Below, piece by piece: positions 37,996 to 45,072 of a stretch of DNA of 64,000 nucleotides (within the stretch, counting starts at the first letter, position 1; every line of letters starts with the position of its first letter). The translations under genes were made by a program, and so were the position numbers. The notes under the pieces were generated by a model. That model had not been told where the DNA came from. It was given only the letters and a program-made list of their open reading frames with translations, and ran no database searches. Source of the DNA: Flavobacterium paronense (GTDB lineage Bacteria; Bacteroidota; Bacteroidia; Flavobacteriales; Flavobacteriaceae); contig NZ_JAUFQN010000019.1 in assembly GCF_030409795.1 (NCBI RefSeq), positions 1,550,001-1,614,000 of the forward strand, in the 5' to 3' direction.

Positions 37996-38134
37996 TGTCC
38001 GATAATGTCCGATATTGTCCTTTACTGTCCCTTTGCTCTATAAATATTCGTAGTTTGTTCGATACATGTTCGATATTGGTTCGGTAACGCATTGGCAAAA
38101 TAGACCCTTTATCGAACCAGTATCGAACCAATAT
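37996..38134. repeat. Iteron-like direct and inverted repeats at the left flank of the array
   Basis: Four TGTCC units occur at exact 10-base spacing (37996, 38006, 38016, 38026). They are followed by three TTCGATA-like units (38056, 38067, 38077) and two in reverse (38111, 38121). ATATTGGTTCG at 38073-38083 is an 11-bp inverted copy of CGAACCAATAT at 38124-38134. No gene lies here. One-turn spacing suggests protein binding to one face of the helix. Confidence 0.6.
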
Positions 38135-38304
38135 AAAACAAGTTAAAAAGAAGCTGAAAAAGCCTTTATACCTTAAATTGTATTAAAATATAATACTATC
38201 TTTTACTACAATACAGCTGCTAAATAGCGACTATCAACTTAAAACTAGCGGAATGTAGAGGTAGCTGTCAACTCTCTAAAAGTTTACAAAAAATAAGAAT
38301 CCCA

Positions 38305-38337
38305 TTGATGATTTGTAAGAATTATTTAATATATTTG
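38305..38337 (+). promoter_or_regulatory. Promoter-like site reading into the cassette array
   Basis: TATATTTG (38330-38337) fits the -7 consensus exactly; TTG at 38305-38307 stands 22 bases upstream. No ORF follows before the first cassette at 38421, so any transcript would enter the array, like the Pc promoter of integrons. Confidence 0.5.
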
Positions 38338-38351
38338 AGAAAGAATAAAAG

Positions 38352-38420
38352 CGAAACAAACATTCGCATATACAACTGAATTTGGTTGGCTTTGCGAATG
38401 TTTGTTTCGGGTATATACAA
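38352..38420. repeat. 17-bp perfect inverted repeat next to the first cassette (attI-like candidate)
   Basis: CGAAACAAACATTCGCA (38352-38368) pairs with TGCGAATGTTTGTTTCG (38393-38409), with a 24-base loop. TATACAA occurs just inside the loop and again directly before the first cassette boundary (38414-38420). The GCNGCGGAAC box that precedes every other boundary is absent here, so this is the array's edge and a candidate primary recombination site. Confidence 0.5.
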
Positions 38421-38858
38421 GTTGTGTGCAATTGCACGCCACGTAACCTGATAACTATCGCTAAAATTTAACCGGAAAAGGAAAGAGTTAAGTAATGAAA
38501 AAGTAGTCACTTTTTCGTCAAGCCTTGCAAAGTGGGATTTGCTGAAAATTCATTTTCAAAGCGAAGACGCTTAAAAGGCTTGCCAAAGTTATAAGAAAAA
38601 ATTGATAAAGTCAAATTTTTTTATTATAACTACTTAACTCTAAATTATTGCCGTAAAATTATAGCGCTGAGATTTTATACAACTGCGCCTATCATTGCGG
38701 TCTGATAGGAGACAATTATCTAAAATCAATTATCAAGCTTCCGAGAGCGGCAACTGTAAACTGTTTTTGTTATCTTAGCAGAGAACAAGCAACAGCACAC
38801 AACAGCGGTTACCCGCAATGCCGCCCATAGGGCTAGGCACTGCGGGTAGCCGCGGAAC
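38421..38858 (+). repeat. ORF-less cassette alpha, copy 1 (438 bp)
   Basis: Starts GTTGTGTGC and ends GCACACAAC plus the attC-like site. It contains the palindrome GTGCAATTGCAC, a hairpin GAAAAAGT-AGTC-ACTTTTTC, and a longer fold closed by AAGCCTT / AAGGCTT. No credible ORF; TATCTTAG near its 3' end resembles a -7 element. It differs from the other copies by a few bases, including the hairpin loop (AGTC here, AGCC there). Confidence 0.8.
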
Positions 38859-38867
38859 GTTGTGTGC
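38795..38867 (+). repeat. attC-like site 1 (end of alpha copy 1)
   Basis: GCACACAAC, then A, stem GCGGTTACCCGCA paired with TGCGGGTAGCCGC, inner pairs TGCC/GGCA and CCC/GGG, spacer GGAAC and GTTGTGTGC. 73 bases in all; one T-G mismatch in the outer stem. Confidence 0.8.
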
Positions 38868-39296
38868 AATTGCACGCCACGTAACCTGATAACTATCGCT
38901 AAAATTTAACCGGAAAAGGAAAGAGTTAAGTAACGGAAAAGTAGCCACTTTTTCGTCAAGCCTTGCAAAGTGGGATTTGCTGAAAATTCATTTTCAAAGC
39001 GAAGACGCTTAAAAGGCTTGCCAAAGTTATAAGAAAAAATTGATAAAGTCAAATTTTTTTATTATAACTACTTAACTCTAAATTATTGCCGTAAAATTAT
39101 AGCGCTGAGATTTTATACAACTGCGCCTATCATTGCGGTCTGATAGGAGACAATTATCTAAAATCAATTATCAAGCTTCCGAGAGCGGCAACTGTAAACT
39201 GTTTTTGTTATCTTAGCAGAGAACAAGCAACAGCACACAACAGCGGTTACCCGCAATGCCGCCCATAGGGCTAGGCACTGCGGGTAGCCGCGGAAC
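38859..39296 (+). repeat. ORF-less cassette alpha, copy 2 (438 bp)
   Basis: Direct tandem copy of the preceding cassette, again bounded by GTTGTGTGC and GCACACAAC. It immediately precedes the gene cassette whose ORF starts 24 bases after its own boundary, so it is the likely source of that gene's promoter. Confidence 0.8.
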
Positions 39297-39305
39297 GTTG
39301 TAGGC
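39233..39305 (+). repeat. attC-like site 2 (end of alpha copy 2)
   Basis: Same 73-base site as site 1, but the right core is GTTGTAGGC because the next cassette starts differently. This shows that the last bases of each site belong to the following unit. Confidence 0.8.
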
Positions 39306-39320
39306 AATTATAAACTCTGC

Positions 39321-40532
39321 ATGAACGAGAAAATACGATTTACCGATTTAACTATTTCAAGTAAAGCTAAAAATGTTAGCCTCAAGAAATATTTTGATTC
39401 AATTAAGAGGAACTTACCTGAAAATTGGTCATGGCTCCGAGATAGAGATTATGATGATAAAGAAACATTTTTCATCGTTGAAGAAACCATATTTATAAAA
39501 ACTCCATATTTTAAAAACGAACAGTATGACTTAATTTATTTTGGCGTTTTAATATTGGGACTAACGGAAAATAAAATTATTCTTTTAGACATTGAAATTC
39601 TGAATCTAATTAACAATGAAGATTTAAAAACAATATATTCCAAGGAGGAAATATTAGAACCAAGAGCATTGTTTCTAAATATTTTTTCTAAAGAAATTTT
39701 GAAAAAGAACAAGTATTTTGAAAGCTTTAATCATACCTTTGAGTTTGGAGGAAATCAAGACGAAAATTGGTTTAAACATGATATTAGAGATGAGAGAAGT
39801 ATTAAACTTCATGCGAAAGACACTAACAAAATATATTTTTTTGGAAAGGGGAAACAAGCAAAACACGCAGACAAAAGCATAATTTATTTTTCGCCAAACA
39901 ATATTTCATTATCTCTAAGCTTAATGAAAAAGGCTTATAAAAAATCCCAAAAACAATTAATCAAGCTGTTAGAAAATCGCAGTGAAAAACTAATCAAGCT
40001 ATCAGAAAATGACAAAGACGTGTTATATGAATATTTTGAATCTATTACAACAAGTATAATTTTCGCATACATAGCTGTAGAATCGTTTGCCAATGCTGCA
40101 ATACCAGAAGATTACATTTACGAAAAAATAAATGACCGAAAAATAAAAGAGTCATGGACAAAAGAGAATATTGAAAGATGGCTTTCAACATCTCAAAAAA
40201 TTTGTGAAATCTTGCCTATTGTCTTAAAAACTGATGATATAAAAGAACAAGAATTTTGGTTAAAGTTTAAAAAACTTGAAAAAATTAGGAATGAAATTGT
40301 TCACCAAAAGACTATTGAAAGCGGAACTAAATTAGATTCAGATTTATATAATAAATTATTAGAGAAAGATATTTTTAAAACCATTTCTTCCTCGTTGTCA
40401 GTAATTGAGTTTTTTTATGACTATGATAATGCACATCCATATTTTCCTCTTGGTTTAGGAATTGCAAAATTTCAACTCAAAGAAATTGAAAATATTGACG
40501 CTGAATTTGGCTCATATAGTGAAGTGGAATAA
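39321..40532 (+). CDS. Cassette protein of unknown function with a HEPN-like R-x4-H motif
   Basis: 403 aa, no signal peptide. I do not recognise the N-terminal ~200 residues. The C-terminal helical part (YFESITTSIIFAYIAVESFANAA ... WLKFKKLEKIRNEIVHQK, read in parts) resembles HEPN/ApeA-type domains. The pattern RNEIVH (Arg ~323, His ~328) fits the R-x4-6-H ribonuclease motif seen in toxins and phage-defence proteins. The ATG is only 24 bases into the cassette with no room for a promoter, and the stop is 2 bases before the attC-like site. Defence or toxin function is inference. Confidence 0.7.
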   Translation: MNEKIRFTDLTISSKAKNVSLKKYFDSIKRNLPENWSWLRDRDYDDKETFFIVEETIFIKTPYFKNEQYDLIYFGVLILGLTENKIILLDIEILNLINNEDLKTIYSKEEILEPRALFLNIFSKEILKKNKYFESFNHTFEFGGNQDENWFKHDIRDERSIKLHAKDTNKIYFFGKGKQAKHADKSIIYFSPNNISLSLSLMKKAYKKSQKQLIKLLENRSEKLIKLSENDKDVLYEYFESITTSIIFAYIAVESFANAAIPEDYIYEKINDRKIKESWTKENIERWLSTSQKICEILPIVLKTDDIKEQEFWLKFKKLEKIRNEIVHQKTIESGTKLDSDLYNKLLEKDIFKTISSSLSVIEFFYDYDNAHPYFPLGLGIAKFQLKEIENIDAEFGSYSEVE

Positions 40533-40533
40533 C

Positions 40534-40662
40534 TGCCTACAACAGCGGTTTTGCGCTATAGCTAGTTTTATCTTTCTTGGAAAATACTCAGAACATCAAA
40601 ATTTCTTATTACATTTATCCTTAACTTGCCGCTACAGCGCAAAGCCGCGAAACGTTGTGTGC
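40534..40662 (+). repeat. attC-like site 3
   Basis: Left core TGCCTACAAC is the exact complement of the cassette start GTTGTAGGCA at 39297. Outer stem GCGGTTTTGCGCT / AGCGCAAAGCCGC with one T-G mismatch, loop of ~80 bases, spacer GAAAC, right core GTTGTGTGC. Confidence 0.8.
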
Positions 40663-41091
40663 AATTGCACGCCACGTAACCTGATAACTATCGCTAAAAT
40701 TTAACCGGAAAAGGAAAGAGTTAAGTAACGGAAAAGTAGCCACTTTTTCGTCAAGCCTTGCAAAGTGGGATTTGCTGAAAATTCATTTTCAAAGCGAAGA
40801 CGCTTAAAAGGCTTGCCAAAGTTATAAGAAAAAATTGATAAAGTCAAATTTTTTTATTATAACTACTTAACTCTAAATTATTGCCGTAAAATTATAGCGC
40901 TGAGATTTTATACAACTGCGCCTATCATTGCGGTCTGATAGGAGACAATTATCTAAAATCAATTATCAAGCTTCCGAGAGCGGCAACTGTAAACTGTTTT
41001 TGTTATCTTAGCAGAGAACAAGCAACAGCACACAACAGCGGTTACCCGCAATGCCGCCCATAGGGCTAGGCACTGCGGGTAGCCGCGGAAC
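40654..41091 (+). repeat. ORF-less cassette alpha, copy 3 (438 bp)
   Basis: Third copy of the alpha cassette, separated from the first two by a gene cassette. It matches copy 2 in the hairpin loop (AGCC). It again sits directly upstream of a gene cassette. Confidence 0.8.
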
Positions 41092-41100
41092 GTTGGCAGA
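41028..41100 (+). repeat. attC-like site 4 (end of alpha copy 3)
   Basis: Same left half and stem as sites 1 and 2; right core GTTGGCAGA belongs to the following membrane-protein cassette. Confidence 0.8.
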
Positions 41101-41138
41101 AACCCAATCAGAAAATCTCGGTGAAAATTTAAAATGCG

Positions 41139-41627
41139 ATGAATTTGATGAATTTGAATAACGAAAACATAATAATTGAACCAAATAGAAAACACACAAG
41201 AAAGGATTTGTTTTTTATGATTTTAATTGGAATTGCATTTTTTGTTTCAGCCGAATTTTTGGCTCCAGTTTTAAGACATAATCTAAGAAATAAAATACCT
41301 TTTGCAGATGGTTTCTTTTTTGGAATATCAATAATTTATATTGTTTATGTTTTATCTAGAAAAATTTACCAAAAAATTGAAATAGATTATGAAAATAATA
41401 GGTTGAGAATTGAATATATTACTTTATTAAAAAAAGACTGTGAAAATATTATTCCATTTGAAGAATTGGAATATGAATATAAAAAAATTGCTTCAAGGAG
41501 TGGTGGAAAATGGACTTTGAGAATATGGAAAAATAATAAGAAAAAATTAAATTTAGAAGAAAGAGATTATGGTTTTGAAAAAGAAAATATAGATTTGTTA
41601 GTAGAAAAACTAAAGGAATTAGAATAA
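41139..41627 (+). CDS. Cassette-borne small membrane protein of unknown function
   Basis: 162 aa (or 159 from the ATG at 41148). Two hydrophobic segments (FFMILIGIAFFVSAEFLAP and FFFGISIIYIVYVLSR) are followed by a soluble ~85-residue end with alternating strands (QKIEIDYENNRLRIEYI, KWTLRIWKNNKKK), of the kind seen in short PH-like membrane proteins. No family recognised. The start is 47 bases into its cassette; the stop lies 8 bases before the left core of the next site. Strongly A/T-rich codons. Confidence 0.7.
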   Translation: MNLMNLNNENIIIEPNRKHTRKDLFFMILIGIAFFVSAEFLAPVLRHNLRNKIPFADGFFFGISIIYIVYVLSRKIYQKIEIDYENNRLRIEYITLLKKDCENIIPFEELEYEYKKIASRSGGKWTLRIWKNNKKKLNLEERDYGFEKENIDLLVEKLKELE

Positions 41628-41634
41628 TGGGCTA

Positions 41635-41764
41635 TCTGCCAACAGCAGTTACACAAGATGCAAGGATTTTGTGGAATTGCCGTTTCGCATTGAACTTTTT
41701 ACTTAAATAGAAAATATGTAGTCACGAAGCCTTGCACCTCGTGTAGCTGCGGAACGTTGTGCGT
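41635..41764 (+). repeat. attC-like site 5
   Basis: TCTGCCAAC complements the cassette start GTTGGCAGA at 41092. Long stem GCAGTTACACAAGATGCAAGG written in parts: GCAGTTACAC and GATGCAAGG pair with CCTTGCACC and GTGTAGCTGC. Spacer GGAAC, right core GTTGTGCGT. Confidence 0.8.
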
Positions 41765-42162
41765 CAGTTTCGTTGCGGAAAAACACGGTAAATTTGAACT
41801 TAAATTGTAGCAGAAAATTCAGCTCTTGAAGTTTGGTTTTTATTACCAAAAATTCTGAAAATCTTATCGGTAATGGAATAACGTTTCTGAGTTGTGTTCA
41901 ACTGTATTTTTGTAATTATTCTGGTTGTAACAGAATTCAACAATAACTAGTTTGGAATCGAATAACGTTTCTCGGCTAAGTTCATTTTTGTGTCGGGAAA
42001 GTTGGTTGTTAAACCGAACGCACAACAGCTGTTTCTCGCAATTGCGAATTTTTCTAAAATTCATATTTGCGTTCCGCTAGAATTTTTATCTTTAACAGAA
42101 AATAATTCGTTCCGAACTTCGCAACTGACGAGAAGCAGCATTCCAAGATCAAATCCAAATTT

Positions 42163-43158
42163 TTAAGCACAAAATTTACTTATTTCTACATAAGGCGTTC
42201 CTCTGTTAACTGTTGCAAATACTCGTGATACGATTTTGTTTCTGATGATGTTTAACACTACCATTTTTGGTTTACCTTCTTCAACTCTTTTCTGGTAATA
42301 CAATTTGAGTTCTTTATCATGCTGAATGGCGCTGATAGCTGACATTGACAGCAAACTCTTCATTTTTTTATCGCTTATCCCATGAATCTTATGTCGACCG
42401 TGAATACTGGTTCCGGATTGGTAAGGATAAGGCACCAAGCCACAATACGCTGAGAACTGTCGTGAGCTTTCAAAGCGGGTGTAATTGTGGGTATGCAGCA
42501 ACATTTGAACTGCCAGTACCATTCCGACTCCTTTGACTGTTTTGGAGAGTTTATAGTTGTTAATCATGGTTTCATCATTTTTTATCAGCTCATTCATTGC
42601 TTTTTCAATAGCTGTTATCTGGTTGTTTAATTGAACCATGTTTTCTTTTAAGATAACTATTGAAACATCATTTACTTCATCACTAACCAAATCCTGCATG
42701 CCTTTGTAAAGGTTCTTGCTTGCGGTGAGTTGTTTGACTAATTGTTCGCGCAAACTCATCATTCTCTGCAGTTCGATTAGCTTCTTCGCCGGTGGTGTTG
42801 AAGGAACTAATTCATCTCTTCTAAGCCAGGCATAGTTGGCTATTTCCCAAGCATCTGCCTTGTCGCTCTTGCCGCGTCTTAGTCCCATAGAACGTTTGAT
42901 TTCTATAGCATTCACACAGCAATAAGCATACTTGTTTTCGTAAAGAAAATAACTCAACAACAAACAATACCAACCCGTGTGTTCAAAGCAAAATAAAGTC
43001 TCGTCTAGATTCACTTTTTGTTTTTTACACCAGCTAATAAGTTGTTTAAAGCCTTTACTGTCATTACTAAATTGCTGATGCACTTTGGTGGTTTTAAGGT
43101 AAACATCTAAAGTTAATTTTGATACATCAATGCCAATGGTTTCTTTTACTTTTTTCAT
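42163..43158 (-). CDS. IS110-family transposase (DEDD recombinase), copy A
   Basis: 331 aa from the ATG at 43158. The upstream in-frame ATG at 43218 is rejected because those codons overlap the predicted bridge RNA. The RuvC-like DEDD domain has GIDVSK (Asp 11), FEHTG (Glu 59) and KSDKADA (Asp 99/102). A coiled-coil linker (MVQLNNQITAIEKAMNELI) leads to the Transposase_20 domain with KGVGMVLA, FSAYCGLVPYPYQSGTS and the Ser expected for covalent attack. It excises and integrates the element through an RNA-guided synapse. Identical in protein sequence to copy B. Confidence 0.95.
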   Translation of the reverse strand: MKKVKETIGIDVSKLTLDVYLKTTKVHQQFSNDSKGFKQLISWCKKQKVNLDETLFCFEHTGWYCLLLSYFLYENKYAYCCVNAIEIKRSMGLRRGKSDKADAWEIANYAWLRRDELVPSTPPAKKLIELQRMMSLREQLVKQLTASKNLYKGMQDLVSDEVNDVSIVILKENMVQLNNQITAIEKAMNELIKNDETMINNYKLSKTVKGVGMVLAVQMLLHTHNYTRFESSRQFSAYCGLVPYPYQSGTSIHGRHKIHGISDKKMKSLLSMSAISAIQHDKELKLYYQKRVEEGKPKMVVLNIIRNKIVSRVFATVNRGTPYVEISKFCA

Positions 43159-43366
43159 ACATTTGTTTTTAAGATTATTAAAATAACTTGCTGTGCTATC
43201 GCCTTTAAAGGGCCTCAAAACCCATCATTCCAACTAGTACTAGCAAGAGCCTAAAGGGGAAACGGGACTGATGCCGCTAACAGGTCACGACCCTACGAAA
43301 CGTTTTAGTTCACCCGTTTCCTTTTAGGTTAAATTAATCAATATTTTATTAATGCAAACTAAAGGC
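43159..43366 (-). ncRNA. Predicted bridge RNA of IS110 copy A
   Basis: On the top strand CCTAAAGGGGAAACGGG and CCCGTTTCCTTTTAGG (43250-43328) close a hairpin. Its 46-base loop contains TGCCGC (43272-43277) and GAAACGTT (43297-43304), the left and right halves of the attC-like target GCCGC-GGAACGTT. The next stretch holds TAAAGG (43206-43211) and CATTCCAA (43226-43233), matching the element's own two ends in the same order. RNA read from the minus strand would meet the target loop first and the donor loop second, as in IS621. This is inference from sequence only. Confidence 0.65.
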
Positions 43367-43371
43367 GGGAC

Positions 43372-43760
43372 GTTGTGCGTCAGTTTCGTTGCGGAAAAAC
43401 ACGGTAAATTTGAACTTAAATTGTAGCAGAAAATTCAGCTCTTGAAGTTTGGTTTTTATTACCAAAAATTCTGAAAATCTTATCGGTAATGGAATAACGT
43501 TTCTGAGTTGTGTTCAACTGTATTTTTGTAATTATTCTGGTTGTAACAGAATTCAACAATAACTAGTTTGGAATCGAATAACGTTTCTCGGCTAAGTTCA
43601 TTTTTGTGTCGGGAAAGTTGGTTGTTAAACCGAACGCACAACAGCTGTTTCTCGCAATTGCGAATTTTTCTAAAATTCATATTTGCGTTCCGCTAGAATT
43701 TTTATCTTTAACAGAAAATAATTCGTTCCGAACTTCGCAACTGACGAGAAGCAGCGGGAC
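43372..43760 (+). repeat. ORF-less cassette beta, copy 2, intact (389 bp)
   Basis: Uninterrupted version of the beta cassette; it defines the IS insertion point. It lies directly upstream of the secreted-protein cassette, whose ORF starts 28 bases after its boundary. Confidence 0.8.
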
Positions 43761-43770
43761 GTTATGCAAC
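43634..43770 (+). repeat. attC-like site 7 (uninterrupted beta site)
   Basis: ACGCACAAC-A-GCTGTTTCTCGCAATTGCGAA pairs with TTCGCAACTGACGAGAAGCAGC (read in parts). There is one extra T on the right strand, like the extrahelical bases of attC sites. Spacer GGGAC, right core GTTATGCAAC from the next cassette. Confidence 0.8.
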
Positions 43771-43788
43771 ATTTTAGAAAATCTGCTT

Positions 43789-44538
43789 ATGAGAAAAATA
43801 TCAATTCTATTTCTACTGTTTATTTCTATTAGAACATTATCTCAAAATAATAATGTTGACCTTTCGAACTTCAAGTTATGTGAACTGACAATTGATGACT
43901 TAGAAATGTTAGATTCAGAATTAAAGCAAGTCAAACTCGAAGAAATGGATTTATGTTCAGATGGCTTTGTTCAGGATGGCAGATTTGAAAACAGAATTGG
44001 ATATGAGAGTAAGCTATTTCCTGGTGTAATTTTCCAAAAATACGATTCTCGTGACAATGCAATTGCAAAAATCCATCTAACAAGAGAGTTTAAAGGATAT
44101 CTACCAGATGGAAATTATATTGAAGTAAAAACTTTAAAGGCTTCTGACATTTTAAAAAAATATGATTCTTTGGATTCTTGGACTTCAAGAAACTGTTCAG
44201 ATTACTGGGGAATTAAAAAAGATGACAAACTTAATTTTTATGTTAGAATCGATAAAAACAGAAATCCAAGGTATCCCGTTGACCAGAAATATTATTCTGA
44301 ACAACTTATACAAGGAATAGATATTATTTCTGATTGCTATTCATATTATGAAAAGGAAAAGGAAAAGCCTAAACCACTTTACGTCGTAGAAGGAAAAGAA
44401 GTGAATGAACAATTCATAACAGATTTAAAGCCTGAAGATGTAGATTCTATTATTGTGTTGAAAGAGAAAAGTGCCATTGAAAAATATGGTGAAAAAGGAA
44501 AGAATGGCGTGATTGAAATAAAACTCAAGAAAAAATAA
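43789..44538 (+). CDS. Cassette-borne secreted protein with a TonB-plug-like C-terminal motif
   Basis: 249 aa from the ATG at 43789, which begins a signal peptide (MRKISILFLLFISIRTLSQ); the frame is open further upstream but there runs through the attC-like site. The middle part is not recognised. The last ~55 residues (LYVVEGKEV, LKPEDVDSIIVLKEKSAIEKYG, EKGKNGVIEIKLKKK read in parts) resemble the plug segment of SusC-type receptors and the tails of some BlaR1/M56-linked proteins. Lone plug-like tails may contact TonB-dependent machinery. Function unknown. Confidence 0.75.
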   Translation: MRKISILFLLFISIRTLSQNNNVDLSNFKLCELTIDDLEMLDSELKQVKLEEMDLCSDGFVQDGRFENRIGYESKLFPGVIFQKYDSRDNAIAKIHLTREFKGYLPDGNYIEVKTLKASDILKKYDSLDSWTSRNCSDYWGIKKDDKLNFYVRIDKNRNPRYPVDQKYYSEQLIQGIDIISDCYSYYEKEKEKPKPLYVVEGKEVNEQFITDLKPEDVDSIIVLKEKSAIEKYGEKGKNGVIEIKLKKK

Positions 44539-44542
44539 AAAC

Positions 44543-44673
44543 GTTGCATAACAGCGGTTTCGCGCAATTGCTGGTTTTTATTTTTACGTGTTCACGAAGA
44601 ACTTTTATCTTTAACAGAAAATAATCCGTTCGCTGGCATCGCAACTGTCGCGAAGCCGCGGAACGTTGTGCGT
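44543..44673 (+). repeat. attC-like site 8
   Basis: GTTGCATAAC complements the cassette start GTTATGCAAC at 43761 over 10 bases. Outer stem GCGGTTTCGCG / CGCGAAGCCGC, spacer GGAAC, right core GTTGTGCGT. Its loop shares a TTTTATCTTTAACAG stretch with site 7. Confidence 0.8.
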
Positions 44674-45072
44674 CAGTTTCGTTGCGGAAAAAACTCGGTA
44701 AATTTGAACTTAAACTGTAACAGGAAATTGAGCTCTTGAAGTTTAGTTTTTATTGCTAAAAATTCTGAAAATCTTATCGGTAATGGAATAACGTTTCTGA
44801 GTTGTGTTCAACTGTATTTTTGTAATTATTCTGGTTGTAAAAGAATTCAACAATAACTAGTTTGGAATCTAATAACGTTTCTCGGCTAAGTTCATTTTTG
44901 TGTCGGGAAAGTTGGTTGTTAAACCGAACGCACAACAGCTGTTTCTCGCAATTGCGAATTTTTCTAAAATTCACATTTGCGTTCCGCTAGAATTTTTATC
45001 TTTAACAGAAAATAATTCGTTCCGAACTTCGCAACTGACGAGAAGCAGCATTCCAAGATCAAATCCAAATTT

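Larger units (their letters stand above)
42140..43366 (-). mobile_element. IS110-family insertion sequence, copy A (1227 bp)
   Basis: Boundaries come from comparison with the empty site at 43634-43770. The dinucleotide GC occurs at both junctions and is the likely core; there are no terminal inverted repeats, as usual for IS110. One transposase gene, a short 3' end (~23 bases after the stop) and a ~205-base non-coding 5' segment that looks like a bridge RNA locus. Confidence 0.9.
41756..43371 (+). repeat. ORF-less cassette beta, copy 1, interrupted by an IS110 element
   Basis: 389 bp of cassette sequence split by the 1227-bp element at 42140-43366. It starts GTTGTGCGT and has ACGCACAAC at 42018-42026. 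A TATTTTTG match to the -7 consensus lies in its middle, and a TTTGGT/ACCAAA palindrome precedes it. A 66-codon minus-strand frame recurs in all copies only because the DNA is repeated. Confidence 0.75.
42018..43380 (+). repeat. attC-like site 6, split by IS110 insertion
   Basis: Left half ACGCACAAC-A-GCTGTTTCTCG is complete. The right half GACGAGAAGCAGC is followed by the element, and GGGACGTTGTGCGT resumes after it. The element entered exactly between the stem (GCAGC) and the GGGAC spacer. Site 7 shows the uninterrupted version. Confidence 0.8.

Noticed and set aside
37996..38030. Short regular repeats considered as a CRISPR remnant
   Set aside because: Units are 5 bases at 10-base spacing, far too short, and no cas genes are present.
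38322..38510. 62-codon minus-strand frame across the left edge of the array
   Set aside because: It crosses the inverted repeat and the cassette boundary and depends on bases not shared by the other alpha copies.
40462..40704. 80-codon plus-strand frame at the end of the HEPN-like gene
   Set aside because: It overlaps the gene in another frame and then reads through the attC-like site into the alpha cassette; composition is not protein-like.
41864..42064. 66-codon minus-strand frame present in all three beta cassettes (also 43480-43680 and 44774-44974)
   Set aside because: It is repeated only because the DNA is repeated; it runs through the attC-like stem, has no promoter or start signal, and opposes the direction of all cassette genes.
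43159..43218. Longer transposase start at 43218 (and 46128)
   Set aside because: The extra 20 residues do not resemble IS110 N termini (the family starts close to GIDVSK) and would overlap the predicted donor loop.
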